From Amyelois transitella (taxonomy: Eukaryota > Arthropoda > Insecta > Lepidoptera > Pyralidae): a stretch of 64,000 bases of DNA. Below the pieces are notes generated by a model that made no database searches, was not told the DNA's origin, and was given only the letters and a program-made list of their open reading frames with translations. The stretch's first letter is position 1; each line of letters opens with the position of its first letter. The stretch is from positions 6,361,501 through 6,425,500 of the forward strand of contig NC_083523.1 in the NCBI RefSeq assembly GCF_032362555.1, in the 5' to 3' direction. The position numbers and the translations under genes were made by a program. Below are positions 44,221-55,800 of the stretch, in pieces.

Positions 44221-45148
44221 AATGCCACCAGCCAATATCAAAGTAATTAAAATCTGAATAAAAATTGAAGTAGTACCTAAATATTTCCACTGTAAACTAG
44301 CGTTATGACCATGTCATGACAAAGCTGAGTGGAACCTTTTTGGCAGCATATAAGTTAAAATAAATTTTTTAACTTGTATTTTATGAATAATAAGTTCTAT
44401 ATTTAAAATAAAATAATTTCTTTCAGATAAATTGTTTACTTCGTTTTGTAATTTTGTAAACAATCAATCGATTGTCATTGTCACTAAATTGTCTGTCAGT
44501 ACGATGGCAAATGACAGTAGCATTTTTCATGCCATTATTTTTCATAATGTCAGTAGAGGCAAGGGAAACAACTACCTATACAGTTAAAAAATGTCAGTAC
44601 AAAAATTTAAAAAAAATGCTTTGTGATTGCCATTAAATCATATTTTGGATTCTGGAGATCTTAATTTGTCTTCATAAAAAAAAATCATATCATCTACGCA
44701 AAATTTACTAAAAGTTGTCGAAGAAAATCGATGGTTGATTGAACGGTTAGGTGCCTGAATAAAAAAGCGTGTTGCATATGGGAGCTAGCTAAGGTAAGCC
44801 ATTATAACCAATGTTGTCCCAAAAAGTCCGAGAAGGCGCGAAGTTAAGGATCAACGGCCACGCGATCATTTCATGATGAATATTATTTTTATCGAAGACT
44901 ACATAAACTTTACGCTGGCAAAAATAAGCTTAGTTCATGAAGTTGTTACATTGCAACAACGAAAAAAAGAAAAAATATGTCAACTCAATTGACTGTCAGT
45001 CATGTCATTCATTGATGTGTCATTGAGAAGGTAAAAAACCTATGAAACATCGAAGACAAAACATTAATAATAATAATTTAATCCTCTAGAATAACATTTA
45101 TTTGATTTATTAATTTTTTGAATATTAATTAAACTAATTTAAGTAAAA
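44221..45148. promoter_or_regulatory. Divergent NXF-like/FKBP promoter region
   Basis: 928 bp between two divergent start codons. It must hold both promoters, and perhaps a 5' exon of the NXF-like gene. No TATA box was placed with confidence. Confidence 0.4.
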
Positions 45149-45821
45149 ATGTCTTCGACTCTGACAGTTATTGTAAAAATTACACTTTTTGTGTTAGTGT
45201 TTATGAGTGTAATATCCCATGTTGTTCTTGGGAATAATGCTTCCAAAAAATTGCAAATTGGAGTCAAGAAAAGACCAGCGGAGTGTCCAATAAAAAGTAG
45301 GAAAGGTGACTTACTTCATATGCATTATACGGTAAGGCGTTCGTTTATTTCCTGTTACAATTATTAATTTTTAATTTTCCTCTAACTCATCAAAAAATTA
45401 CATCCTTAAGTAGGTATATTACGTTCTAAATTACCTACTAATAATGAAATAATTAAGTACTTTTTTTATTTAATGTAATTAATCATGATATCAATAATAA
45501 TTTGATAATTTACTTCATAAGTTTTCACTTTAAATTTCTTGTTAACATTTAATTATTTTTCAGGGTACATTAGAGGATGGCACAGAGTTTGACAGTTCCA
45601 TTCCACGTGGGAATCCCCTGACATTCACCCTTGGTTCGGGTCAAGTTATCAAGGGGTGGGACCAAGGTCTAATAGGCATGTGTGAAGGAGAGCAACGGAA
45701 GCTTGTCATCCCACCAGAGCTAGCCTACGGAGAGGCTGGGGCTCCTCCAAAAATACCAAAGTCTGCTACTCTTACTTTTCACGTAGATCTAGTCAAGATT
45801 GATAGAAAAGATGAATTGTAA
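45149..45821 (+). CDS. FKBP2: ER FKBP-type peptidyl-prolyl isomerase (FKBP2-like)
   Basis: Two exons, 45149-45331 and 45564-45821, giving 146 residues. It catalyses cis-trans isomerisation of proline bonds and assists folding in the ER lumen. The N-terminus is a clear signal peptide (hydrophobic [20 protein letters not shown], ending before NNASKK at about 29). The FKBP domain follows: [20 protein letters not shown] (about 54-73), [16 protein letters not shown] (about 82), [19 protein letters not shown] (about 99) and [16 protein letters not shown]. The core aromatic and acidic pocket residues (Y, F, D, W, V/I, Y) are visible. The protein ends in RKDEL, a literal ER-retrieval signal. Length matches animal FKBP2. 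It is divergent from the NXF-like gene. Confidence 0.95.
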
Positions 45822-46651
45822 TTCTATTTATTTTTGTATTTTTTGTATGTATGAAAATATTGACAGTAAAAAGTTGTGTGTGTACCTGTGTTGTTAATAT
45901 TTTACTTATAAGTTTCAGACAAATTTTCCAGCTTTGCATACCTATTCATATAGATTCATGATTTATTTTTTAGTGATGTATGATTGATAATGAACATTCC
46001 AAGTAAAGAATGACAAATTATTATTGTTTTATTTTTTACTAGCAATATTCTTGGCTTAGCGTGGGTAGCATTTATATATATTAACCATTTTAGGGAAACC
46101 CTCTTTCTAACATTTTAAACAGGAACAATATCCGTCCACAGGTGTTTGAGATTATGATGGGCATACAGACAGAGAAAATAGGGGAACTTTAAAAAATTAA
46201 GGATAGGAAACTAGCTATTGCCCGCGACTTGATGCTTTTCAAATAATCTGACGCCTGTTTGCCTCCTTGGAGGGGTGGGGGGCGAAACTATCAGTGTTTA
46301 CGTTGCACCAAGCCTCAGAGTAATAGTTTTCGGGTGATGCGAGTATACTATACATACAAACAGACAGAAATTCTAAAACAAAAATTTTTGGCTTCTGTTG
46401 GTCATAGAACCCCACATTGATTTTTTGGCCCCATCTTGCCCTTATGACTACCCAATTAGTGTTAGCGCATGCCCAATATTCACAAAGGTGTCTACTAATA
46501 AAAAATATAAGGTCAAATCAAACGTCAAAGTCAATTCTATCTACATATTGTCTATGGATACGTTACGTTAGTATTCATTCTCTTTATGATTTCTTCGGTC
46601 GACAACAAAATCCACGTTACCTACTTAAGTAATTATTTTACAAGAATAGAC
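45822..46651. other. Spacer FKBP2-ALG2
   Basis: Contains the FKBP2 3' UTR. At 46209-46240 it has 'ctagctattgcccgcgac', a fragment of the family D end. Nothing else was recognised. Confidence 0.45.
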
Positions 46652-46659
46652 ATTCTTTA

Positions 46660-47280
46660 TAGGGATGTGACATTGCTGATAAAAAATCGATTTTTATATA
46701 ATCGATTTATTTTTTAAGTATGAAAAATCGATTAACAAATAATCGATTTTTCTTAAGAAAATAATCGATTTTATTATATTGATAGATTTTTCCTAATTTT
46801 TCAATTTATGTCAAAATAAACGCCATTTACATTATATCAATAGATTTTTTCATTAAAAATAAACAACAGAAACAGAAAGTTCTTATAAAATCAACACAAA
46901 TTAAAGTTTTTAACAATCAAGTTTGAAAATAATGAATAAAATATCACGATAAACGAATAATGAATAAAATATCAACCGAATGTCGGTAAAATACTGTTCA
47001 TCGACTAATCCCATCTAGAGAATGTTTGATTAAATTAATCATCTAACTGTTTTATGTAATATTATGGAGCTATGATAGTATTCTTTGGCAGTTCGCGTTC
47101 CGGGCTCCAAGCCAGAAGACAAAAACGTAATGTTGGAGTGCATTTATTGTATGATTATAAAAATCGATTTTTAATCGATTATTAATTTTTAAAAAATCAT
47201 GTATAAAAATCGATTTTTCTTTTAAAAAAATCGATTTTTAATCGATTTTTTCCATAATCGATTTTTTTTTCACATTCCTA
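46660..47280. mobile_element. hAT-type MITE with 8-bp target duplication
   Basis: A 621-bp non-coding element with ends TAGGGATGTGA and TCACATTCCTA (10 of 11 inverted). It is flanked by exact ATTCTTTA repeats (46652-46659 and 47281-47288), the 8-bp duplication made by hAT transposases. About 130 bp at each end is packed with AATCGATT palindromes inside A and T runs, so the halves fold on themselves and on each other. There is no transposase, so the element needs one in trans. It ends 99 bp before the ALG2 start codon. Confidence 0.9.
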
Positions 47281-47379
47281 ATTCTTTATGCTTGGTAGTG
47301 TTGTTTGGCACTAAAACCACTAATCTGTGTGTTAATGTAATATGATCATCGGTAGTACTTACCAGTGCTTAACATAACC

Positions 47380-48645
47380 ATGGTGAAAATATTATTTCTA
47401 CATCCAGATCTCGGCATCGGCGGGGCAGAGCGATTAGTTTTAGATGCCGCATTAGCTTTCAAGGCAAGGGGTCATGATGTTGCGTTTTACACAAATCATC
47501 ACGACCCAACACATTGCTTTGCAGAAACCAGAGATGGAACATTCCCTGTTACTGTTGTCGGAGACTGGATACCCAGATCTATTCTTGGTAGATTCAAAGC
47601 GGCCTGCGCCTATACTCGCATGGTTTATGCGGCTGTATATATGGCCTGGTATGTGATACCTGTTGAAGAACCAACATTAATTTTTTGTGACCTCATATCT
47701 TTGTGCATACCATTCCTGAAGATGGCTCGAGGACCTTTCAGAATTGTTTTCTATTGTCATCATCCAGATAAATTACTGACAACAGAAGGTGGCTTTCTCA
47801 AGAAGCTTTATAGGACCCCTCTCAACTGGTTGGAAGAGTTGACTACAGCAAGAGCTGATAAGGTTTTAGTCAATAGCAAATACACTGCTAGAGTTTATCA
47901 AGATGCATTTCAGGGTATCAAAGATATTCCTGATATTTGTTATCCATCAATAAACACTGAATTTTTTAATACAACTATCCCTAAACCTTTAAAAGAAATA
48001 GTACCGGTAGGTATGGATAAGTTTATATTCTTGTCAATCAATAGATATGAGAGGAAGAAGAATTTGAAATTGGCTTTAAAAGCTTTGGACCATTTGAAGC
48101 ACATTGTAAATGAATCAGACTGGAGTAGAGTGCATTTAATTATGGCAGGAGGATTTGATCCTATAAATTTAGAAAATATGGAACATTTTATTGAATTGAC
48201 AGATCTAGCTGCAGAATTAGACATAGAAGAAAAAGTGACATTCATGAAATCTCCCAAGGATGTGGAGAAAGTATCTCTTCTGTATAACTGCAAAGCTTTA
48301 ATTTATACCCCTTCTAATGAGCACTTTGGGATAGTTCCTTTAGAAGCAATGTATTATAGTAAACCTGTTATAGCTGTTAATAGTGGAGGTCCCACTGAGA
48401 CTGTAGTGAATGAAGTGACAGGGTTCCTTTGTGAGCCAAATAGTAAATCTTTTGCTACTGCTATGAGCAAATTGATGTCAAATCCAGATTTATGTGTGAG
48501 GTTGGGTGAAGCAGGAAGAAAGAGGTTTGAAACAAAGTTCTCATTTGATGCATTCACTGAGCAGCTCGATGGTATCTTGACAAGGGAGAGGCAAATAATA
48601 TCGGAAGTACGAGCCATTGAGTATGAGCAGAAAAAACATAAATAA
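47380..48645 (+). CDS. ALG2: Alpha-1,3/1,6-mannosyltransferase ALG2
   Basis: Single-exon gene of 421 residues from the ATG in ACCATGG (a good initiation context; an in-frame GTG at 47365 is less likely). ALG2 adds the second and third mannose to the lipid-linked Man1GlcNAc2 precursor on the cytosolic face of the ER, in N-glycan synthesis. It is a GT4-type glycosyltransferase. The N-terminal VKILFLHPDLGIGGAERL (2-19) is the donor-side glycine loop. MVYAAVYMAWYVIP (about 85-98) and the following hydrophobic stretch are membrane-associating. NRYERKKNLKLALKAL (about 227) is typical of ALG2, and EHFGIVPLEAM (about 322) is the EX7E catalytic motif, followed by VIAVNSGGPTE. Length is close to other animals. 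It is tail to tail with ASCC3, and a MITE lies just upstream. Confidence 0.97.
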   Translation: MVKILFLHPDLGIGGAERLVLDAALAFKARGHDVAFYTNHHDPTHCFAETRDGTFPVTVVGDWIPRSILGRFKAACAYTRMVYAAVYMAWYVIPVEEPTLIFCDLISLCIPFLKMARGPFRIVFYCHHPDKLLTTEGGFLKKLYRTPLNWLEELTTARADKVLVNSKYTARVYQDAFQGIKDIPDICYPSINTEFFNTTIPKPLKEIVPVGMDKFIFLSINRYERKKNLKLALKALDHLKHIVNESDWSRVHLIMAGGFDPINLENMEHFIELTDLAAELDIEEKVTFMKSPKDVEKVSLLYNCKALIYTPSNEHFGIVPLEAMYYSKPVIAVNSGGPTETVVNEVTGFLCEPNSKSFATAMSKLMSNPDLCVRLGEAGRKRFETKFSFDAFTEQLDGILTRERQIISEVRAIEYEQKKHK

Positions 48646-49842
48646 CATAATGCTAACTCTCCTACAATATGTGATATTGTTTGAGAGTAACTAACCAAAG
48701 AATTGAGTGCGATATTTCAATGGATTACTTACCATCAATGTTAAACAAATTTTATTGTGTTTGCTGTCATCTAATTATTTCTATTGTTGCTGCTTTTTGG
48801 ACTTAGTTGTGGTTTAGCACATTACACAGCAGTCACAAAACTGATGTAAACATGCATCAAACCAGTGCTGGATTGTTTGACTATCATTGTGTAGAGCTGA
48901 CATTCTAAATTTGGCATTTTCTTATGATTAAGCAATTTTTGAATTTGAAATCCATGTATAAGGTTTGTTCATGAATGTTGGAAAGGTATATATTTTCACT
49001 TTTTGGTTACCAATTGTGTAAGATAAGCCTTCTCAATGTTTGTTTAAACCTAGCCAGTCAAGAAAGCTTTAGATTATATTTAAATATTTTCCTGTAGTTT
49101 CTAGGTACAATGTTGTAATTATTCTAATGTTTGACTAGTTATTAAAATAAGACAAATCTGACTTGAATTTAGTGAGGCGTTAAAGTACTTTTAATAAAAT
49201 GTAGATGTAGGTTTGCTCCTGCCATGTTCATAAAATATAGAAATCCCAGTTGACTATGGTTGAAAAGCGTTAAAATGCATTAAGCGTTAAAAACTGATCA
49301 TAAAATATACTCTTTTGTATTGTGCATTTTCTAAGATTCAATTATAGTCATGACTTTGTAATTGAATGGAAAATGTGGCCCACTAGACATCAAAATTATT
49401 AGATTTAGATGAGATAGAATTCCTGCAAGAAGGCTTGTTTGCATTATGATATCATTAGATACCAAGGGTACTAATTATGATTAAGATTTTCCTCTGACTT
49501 GACTTTGTATAGTAAATAAACATAATATAAAAGTTATGTACATAAATATGTTTATGTACTTATATTGTGATGTTATAATAAATGTTGATGACTTGATTAA
49601 CAAACTAATTCTATATTACATAGACTCTCATTTCATTTAAACCTTAAAATGAATTTGCATACAGTAACTTAGATATTTGTAAAACAACTATGGTTATAGT
49701 GTTTTATATTTTTTACTTTTCTTCATATATTTATTCTTATAATCTTTTAAAAGGGCCACATGTTGGAACGCTACGTAAACTACACACAAAAAAAGAAAAC
49801 GAAGGTAAACAGTAATAAAATGATTTATTTTTACAATAAACA
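48646..49842. other. 3' regions of ALG2 and ASCC3
   Basis: Converging 3' ends. Plus-strand AATAAA at 49515 is a candidate ALG2 poly(A) site. Minus-strand AATAAA at 49829-49824, 15 bases past the ASCC3 stop, may serve that gene. There are no repeats. Confidence 0.5.
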
Positions 49843-52800
49843 TCACTCAGTGATAGTCTTGTCTACATCGTACACGCGTTCAACATTTTCGCTAGGTAAT
49901 GGGTCCAGCAGTTCGAACTGCAAGTCGTATTGTTGATCCAGGCCCATGTAACTATCGCTCATTATGTAAACTGTGTAAATAATCCTCCCTGAAAAGTGAA
50001 AAAATAAAATCTCATGGCAATGAAATTTTCCTGGTGTTAAAAAAAAATCTGTCAGGTTTTTTACCACTAGAGAATTGTTCGTGTAATTACAAACTGTAAA
50101 TGGGTCAAGTTTGGATAATTTTATATATGTATTACATATAACCACGTCTTTATCCCTCATGGGCGAAGACAGAGCCAACAAGCTCTCAAAGATAAAGCCA
50201 CATTCAGCTGTATAGCTTAATCGTGGAATTGGCATAAAAGAACCCCAAGTTTATTGGTCTATAGTCGCCTTTTACTATTACCTAGTCAAATCAAATCGTG
50301 TTCATATAGTTTCCAGTCACAAGTGCATCTGTCCATTTCCTCTGAAGGCGTCGCCTCTAGGGTAGGTGCGTCTGCATCCTGGATAAAACTAAGATGAAGT
50401 CGACTATATGTGTTAGTGGAAGAAGCCGCCTCGGGCTTTTGCACATTCTGTTAAGAAGTTAAATTAATAAATAACACATACCTGTATAATTCGGCGTATA
50501 GAACGTGACCTGAGCGGTGCCTTTCGGAGGTATCCTCTTCAAGGCATGGAGTTCCCCGTCGTCCACAGTTCCCACAGTGAGGAACCAGCCCTCGTTTTTC
50601 CCGCGCGGGAATCGGGGACATAACACGTTGTTAGGGTTCCCGCCGCGACGGTTCAGTTCTATCACTAGTGTGTATTCCTGTTGGCAAGAGATCGGTTATT
50701 AACTTACTTTTTCGTTAATATATTACAATTATGTACACAATCAAAAAATAACAAAATATGTTATACAGAAATAAAAAAAAGAATGTCATAGTAACATATT
50801 ATAGTGAAAAAGTCCGCTCCGAATCGAATCGATGGGAAAGTCCTACCACACTGGCAGCATTCCCCCGCTGTATCGCGAGGGAGACGCGTTGCATCAGGAA
50901 GACTTAGCGAGAAAAGTTTTCGTGATATTATATTTTGCTCTAATTTGTGATCTGGTATATACTTAATAGAAATTAAAAGATACGAAAAAATAATAAAATA
51001 CAAGAACCAAATATTAGTATGGAAGTAAATAAAACCTGGTCAGCATGGATCGGCATCCATTCCCTGTTCGGCGGTTGTTTTATGCGTTTGTCTTGCTCGC
51101 CATCACTGTCGAACCATAGGCCTCGAACGGATAGCTTTATGTCCAAAGTCGGTAGGTCGCAAATAGCCTGAAAATTAATTAATAAACTATCTTATGTGTT
51201 CAACATGAACCAGTTTGACGTGCCAAAATGATAAGATCCTACTATTACGAAAAAAGTACTTCCTATATAATCGAAGTAACTTAGTTTCTTCGTCTCCTTT
51301 CACATTTGGAAGTGTGATTTGATCTTACATGTGTAGGACCACTCCGTCTCATTTCCGATGAAGGATGTCGTAAAGGCGACTAAGGGATAGGCTTATAAAC
51401 TTAGGATTCCTTAAGGCGGTGGGCTAGCCACCTGTCACTATTTGAATCTCAATTCTATCATTAAGCCAAACAACTGAATGTGACCTATCACTCCGTTCAA
51501 TAACTATTGGCTCTGTCTACCCCGCAAGGGACATAGACGTGATTGTATGTATGTACATTTGGAAGAATTCACGTTCTACCCCCATGACAAACGTAAGGTA
51601 CAAACACTGACATGACTACGAGAGAAATGTAGTGGCATAAACATACTCACTTTATAAATCTGCTCAATCTGGTGCTCATCAAACTCCCTCCTCATATACT
51701 TCGCCAGCAGCTCGTAGTTCCTCACACACGCGACTTTAAGCCCATTCAGCATCATGCACGGTTTCTTAGTCTCTTTGCTCATCTGTGAGAACATGTACAG
51801 ATGTTGGGAGTCCACGTGCGGGAGAGTGGTGAGGGGGGAGTCGGCCGGCCATCTCGCTTGGACGATACACTGCATGAGTATCTGGCAGGACAGACAGACG
51901 GAGAGCCAACCGTTTTCTGCTGATGTGTCTATCATGGCCTGGAATAGAATGTATGGATGTTAATCAATATGTGTAATTTGTCCCGTATATATTTATTTAA
52001 AAAAGAAAAAAAAATGTCTAAAACGGAACATTTAAAATAAGATACGCAATTGTTGAAGACGGTTGAACATATACGTTTCCGAATCAAAAAAAAAAACGTT
52101 GCAACGTAACTTCTAATAAGATTAATGACGTGGAGCAAAATGTCCAAAAGTGGGTAGTTTGTATCCCACCGCTGTCACCAAAAAGTGAACGTCAAGATGT
52201 TTGGTTCAAATGAAAACCTAGATGATCAGTCAGAATCTTCTTGCATAAAGATATATCACGTAGACGTATACAATATGTTACCTGTAATATCCTGATGGTC
52301 TGATCAAGCACCGACTTGGTATCGGTGAGGTAGTCGGTATTAGGTAGCGGCAGACGCGTCATGTGCGCTTGTAGTAGCAGGAAAGCTTTCACGTTGGACG
52401 AGTCCAGCGATAACTGGTCGACGGGCAGGCGACATTGCTGGGCTAGTTCGCTGTGAAATACAATTGTCTATTTAAGAACAAGTCGTAATCGTCTTATTGG
52501 ATTTAACGCCTTAATACTGGAGAAGTTGAACAGGTATAACTACGATCCTGGGGGGTCAGGTAAGTCAGGTTTTTTGGAGCGACTCCCATCTAATCTAACC
52601 CATAATGGACAAAGCTTATACATCCAGATGCCTGAATGTGCGGGTTTTGCTCAATATTTTTCCCTCACGGTGACAGCATCGGTTAGCAATCAAAACTAAT
52701 GTACATTACTCAGAAAGGGGTCATTCGTGTCGTACTCCTCGGCGTCGCAAAGCACTGTCAGCAGCGCGTCACTGATGAGGTTGTTCAGTCTTGTGGGATA

Positions 52801-55800
52801 GGCAGTAGTGGGATAGAAATGGAAGGTTTTAGAAATAAGGGTACAATGAAAGGGAGATGTATAAATCGCGCGAAGGAAAGTATGAACAAGAAAGAAGTAT
52901 TTAGTTAAATGGCAATTAACATAAAATTTTAGTCTTCGAGACTGTTGGCTTTGTCTACTATGCAAGGAATAAAGATGAGGTTTAAAAAAGGGGGTAGAAG
53001 TATCTTTACTTCTACCCCCTTTTTCGCGTGAAAGAAAATAGTTGCAGGAAAGAAGTGTATACTCTGATGGCAAGTCATAAAAATCATGACGGCCCCTGTG
53101 GCGCAGCGGCAGTACGCTTGCCTGTGACACCGGAGGTCCCGGGTTCGAATCCCGGCCAGGGCATGATGAGAAAAGAACTTTTTCTGATTGGCCTTGTCTG
53201 ATCGTCTTGGATGTTAATCTATATAAGTATTTGTTATGAAATATAGTGTCGTTGAGTTAGTATCTCGTAACAAAAGTCTCGAACTTACTTCGAGGCTAAC
53301 TCAATCTGTGTAATTTGTCCCGTATATTTTTATTTATATAAAACAAATTGAAAAAAAAAAACTAACACATTGTCCGAGTGGGAGAGTTATAGGAAGTGGA
53401 CTCTCCCATTCTGTATATCCTCGTGGGAGAGTTATAGGAAGTGGACTCACCCATTCTGTATATCCTCGTTGTGCCGGACCGGCAAGGTGGCGTACTCCTC
53501 GACGTCGGCCAGCACCCGCAGCAGCGCGTCGGGCGCCAGGCCGCTCTGCAGCTGGCGGCCGAAGTGGCCCATGGTCCGGTGGGAGAGGTAGTAGTAGGAC
53601 GCGATGCGGCCCATCCATGTGCAGTGCACTGTGCGTTGGTCCTGTTAACAAAGGTATGTTTGTATGTTTAATATGTTTCAATGAAGAAACGAATCTAAAA
53701 TATAGCTTAGGGTTAGCAAAAACAGTGTTTGTTTAGTTTAAATATTTTATAACATATTACATATATATGTCATAAACATACATACATACATAAAATCACG
53801 CCTCTTTCCCGGAGGGGTAGGCAGAGACTACCGCTTTCCACTTGCCACGATCTCTGCACACTTGCTTCGCTTCATCCACATTCAAAACTCTCTTCATCAT
53901 AAACATAAAAAAAAATTCTGTACATTGTATGTATAAATACATAAAAACAATAATAGGCGATAAAGAAACAGTAATAGTAGTACAGTAAGAACGATGTCGG
54001 GACGAAAAACACACAGACAAAAGCTGTTTATTTTTGTGTGCAACAATGTGCAAGTGAGAGGGCATGATTTTGGCCGCAATTTTAGATTCGTTTCTTTATT
54101 GAAACCCGTTATATTTGTCACAAGAATTTTTTTTGCGTCTAAACAGTAAACAGCTTATCTACAAACTTGTCTTAGAGTTTAAATCGGATTAGGCTAGAAC
54201 CAGTTTGATCATCAGTACATTTTTATCACGAAAGAAGTCCTGTTCACGTACAATTTGGGCTACGACTGTGTACGGGCGAAGCCGTGGGCAAACCCTAATA
54301 AAATGTTCACATACACCTTTTTCTACAAAAGAAGGCAGATACTTCATCTTCTTGCCAAAAAGCTGGAAAAAATAATGGGAATTCTCACCTCCTCAATTTC
54401 AACACAGCCTGCGTTACATAACGCGTCCAAACTGGTTTGAACCAGATTAGACAGGTATCTGTTCACGTCTTGAGGCTCTAGGCTTTCCAGATTGTAATAA
54501 GAAGGATTCTTGAGCAGCCGTCGGAAGAAATAGGTCCAGGTGAGGTAGTCTAGGATGTCCTGTTTCGTTTGAACTGTGCCTGTGGGATAGAAATTGTTAT
54601 TTAATCGTTCTGCGCCTATCGTGTGCCTGGGTTTACCACCCTAGGAGTTCGGGGTCTGCCTTTGACCACGATTTAAGAGTGGTATAAGTCAGTTATTAAC
54701 AATAAGCGATTCCCGTCTGTGACCTTATACAATATGTTCTATTAGATTTGGAGTGGATGTCCATCCCATTTACAATATCTTAATTCAATGAGAAACCTTG
54801 GCAAAAGGTGAAATCTGATACAATAAAAGATTTGACGTACTACTGTCGAGAAAAGATCTTTAACGCCAATAAAATAGAATAGGCAAATATGAGAAAATGC
54901 GAGAATATTATGAGAAAATCTCTTAATATCTCTTTTTTTATAAATTTACAATGTTTCGTGCTCCTCAATAAATCTTTTGTGTACTGTGTATTCTTCCAAT
55001 CTTTCATTTTCACAACTTAAAAAAAAATTCGCGCCATATTTGAAACATGAGTTAGAAATAGTTACCCGCAACGATTTCAGCGTTCAAGTGGTCAGCCAAT
55101 ACTTCCAATAAGCTAGATTCGACTGGGAATGGTTCGTACAAGAACTTCTTGTAGAAATTCTTCTTTTGGTCGTGCACCAATACCACCGCTACTCCTTCAT
55201 TATCATACTGTAATTATTTATATAAATATTATTAAATTGAAAAAGAAATGTATTTTTGATTGTGACGAACTGAAAAACTGAACGTTTATATATAAATTTG
55301 GCAGAGGGACGAATAGTCAGAAGTATTTTTCTATAAATAAAAAAGCGAACGTGTAGAATTTGATATTTAATTATTTTTTTAAGCTAAAACGAGGAAAAGA
55401 GGGAGACCAATGGCTCTACCGTAGAACTATGGATTGGTAGACGTTTAGTTGTACTACCAACCTTCCAGTTATAGGACCCGAATCACACACCAAGTGCGCT
55501 GCTCAATTTTTCCTTTTTGATTCCTTATAAGTTATTATCTGTATTTTTTATTACAGTGTACGTTTTGTAACGCATTTAGCTATTACTCACTCCCTATTCT
55601 TTGTTCAACGATAAACGTTACGCCTCGCGTAGCCATCGCTACATCTGATATCCTAAAGACCCCCTCATTTTGTATTCAAATCCTGGTAAATTGTGCTGCC
55701 TCTCTCGTGCATAGAAGACGAATAACGGCCTCTGTGGCGTAGCGGTAGTGCGCTTATCTGTGACACCGGAGGTCCCGGGTTCGAGTCCCGGCCAGGGCAT

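Noticed and set aside
44480-44600. Small minus-strand frame MKNNGMKNATVICHR as first NXF-like exon
   Set aside because: Its only nearby donor gives the wrong phase for the exon ending at 44077, so it was not joined.
53334-53681. 115-residue proline/arginine-rich frame on the minus strand
   Set aside because: It is an out-of-phase shadow of the ASCC3 exon at 53641-53451.
55727-55800. Possible tRNA genes at SINE C heads (also 32708 and 53091)
   Set aside because: A and B boxes are present, but the acceptor stem does not pair cleanly and the sequence continues into the SINE body, so these are SINE heads.
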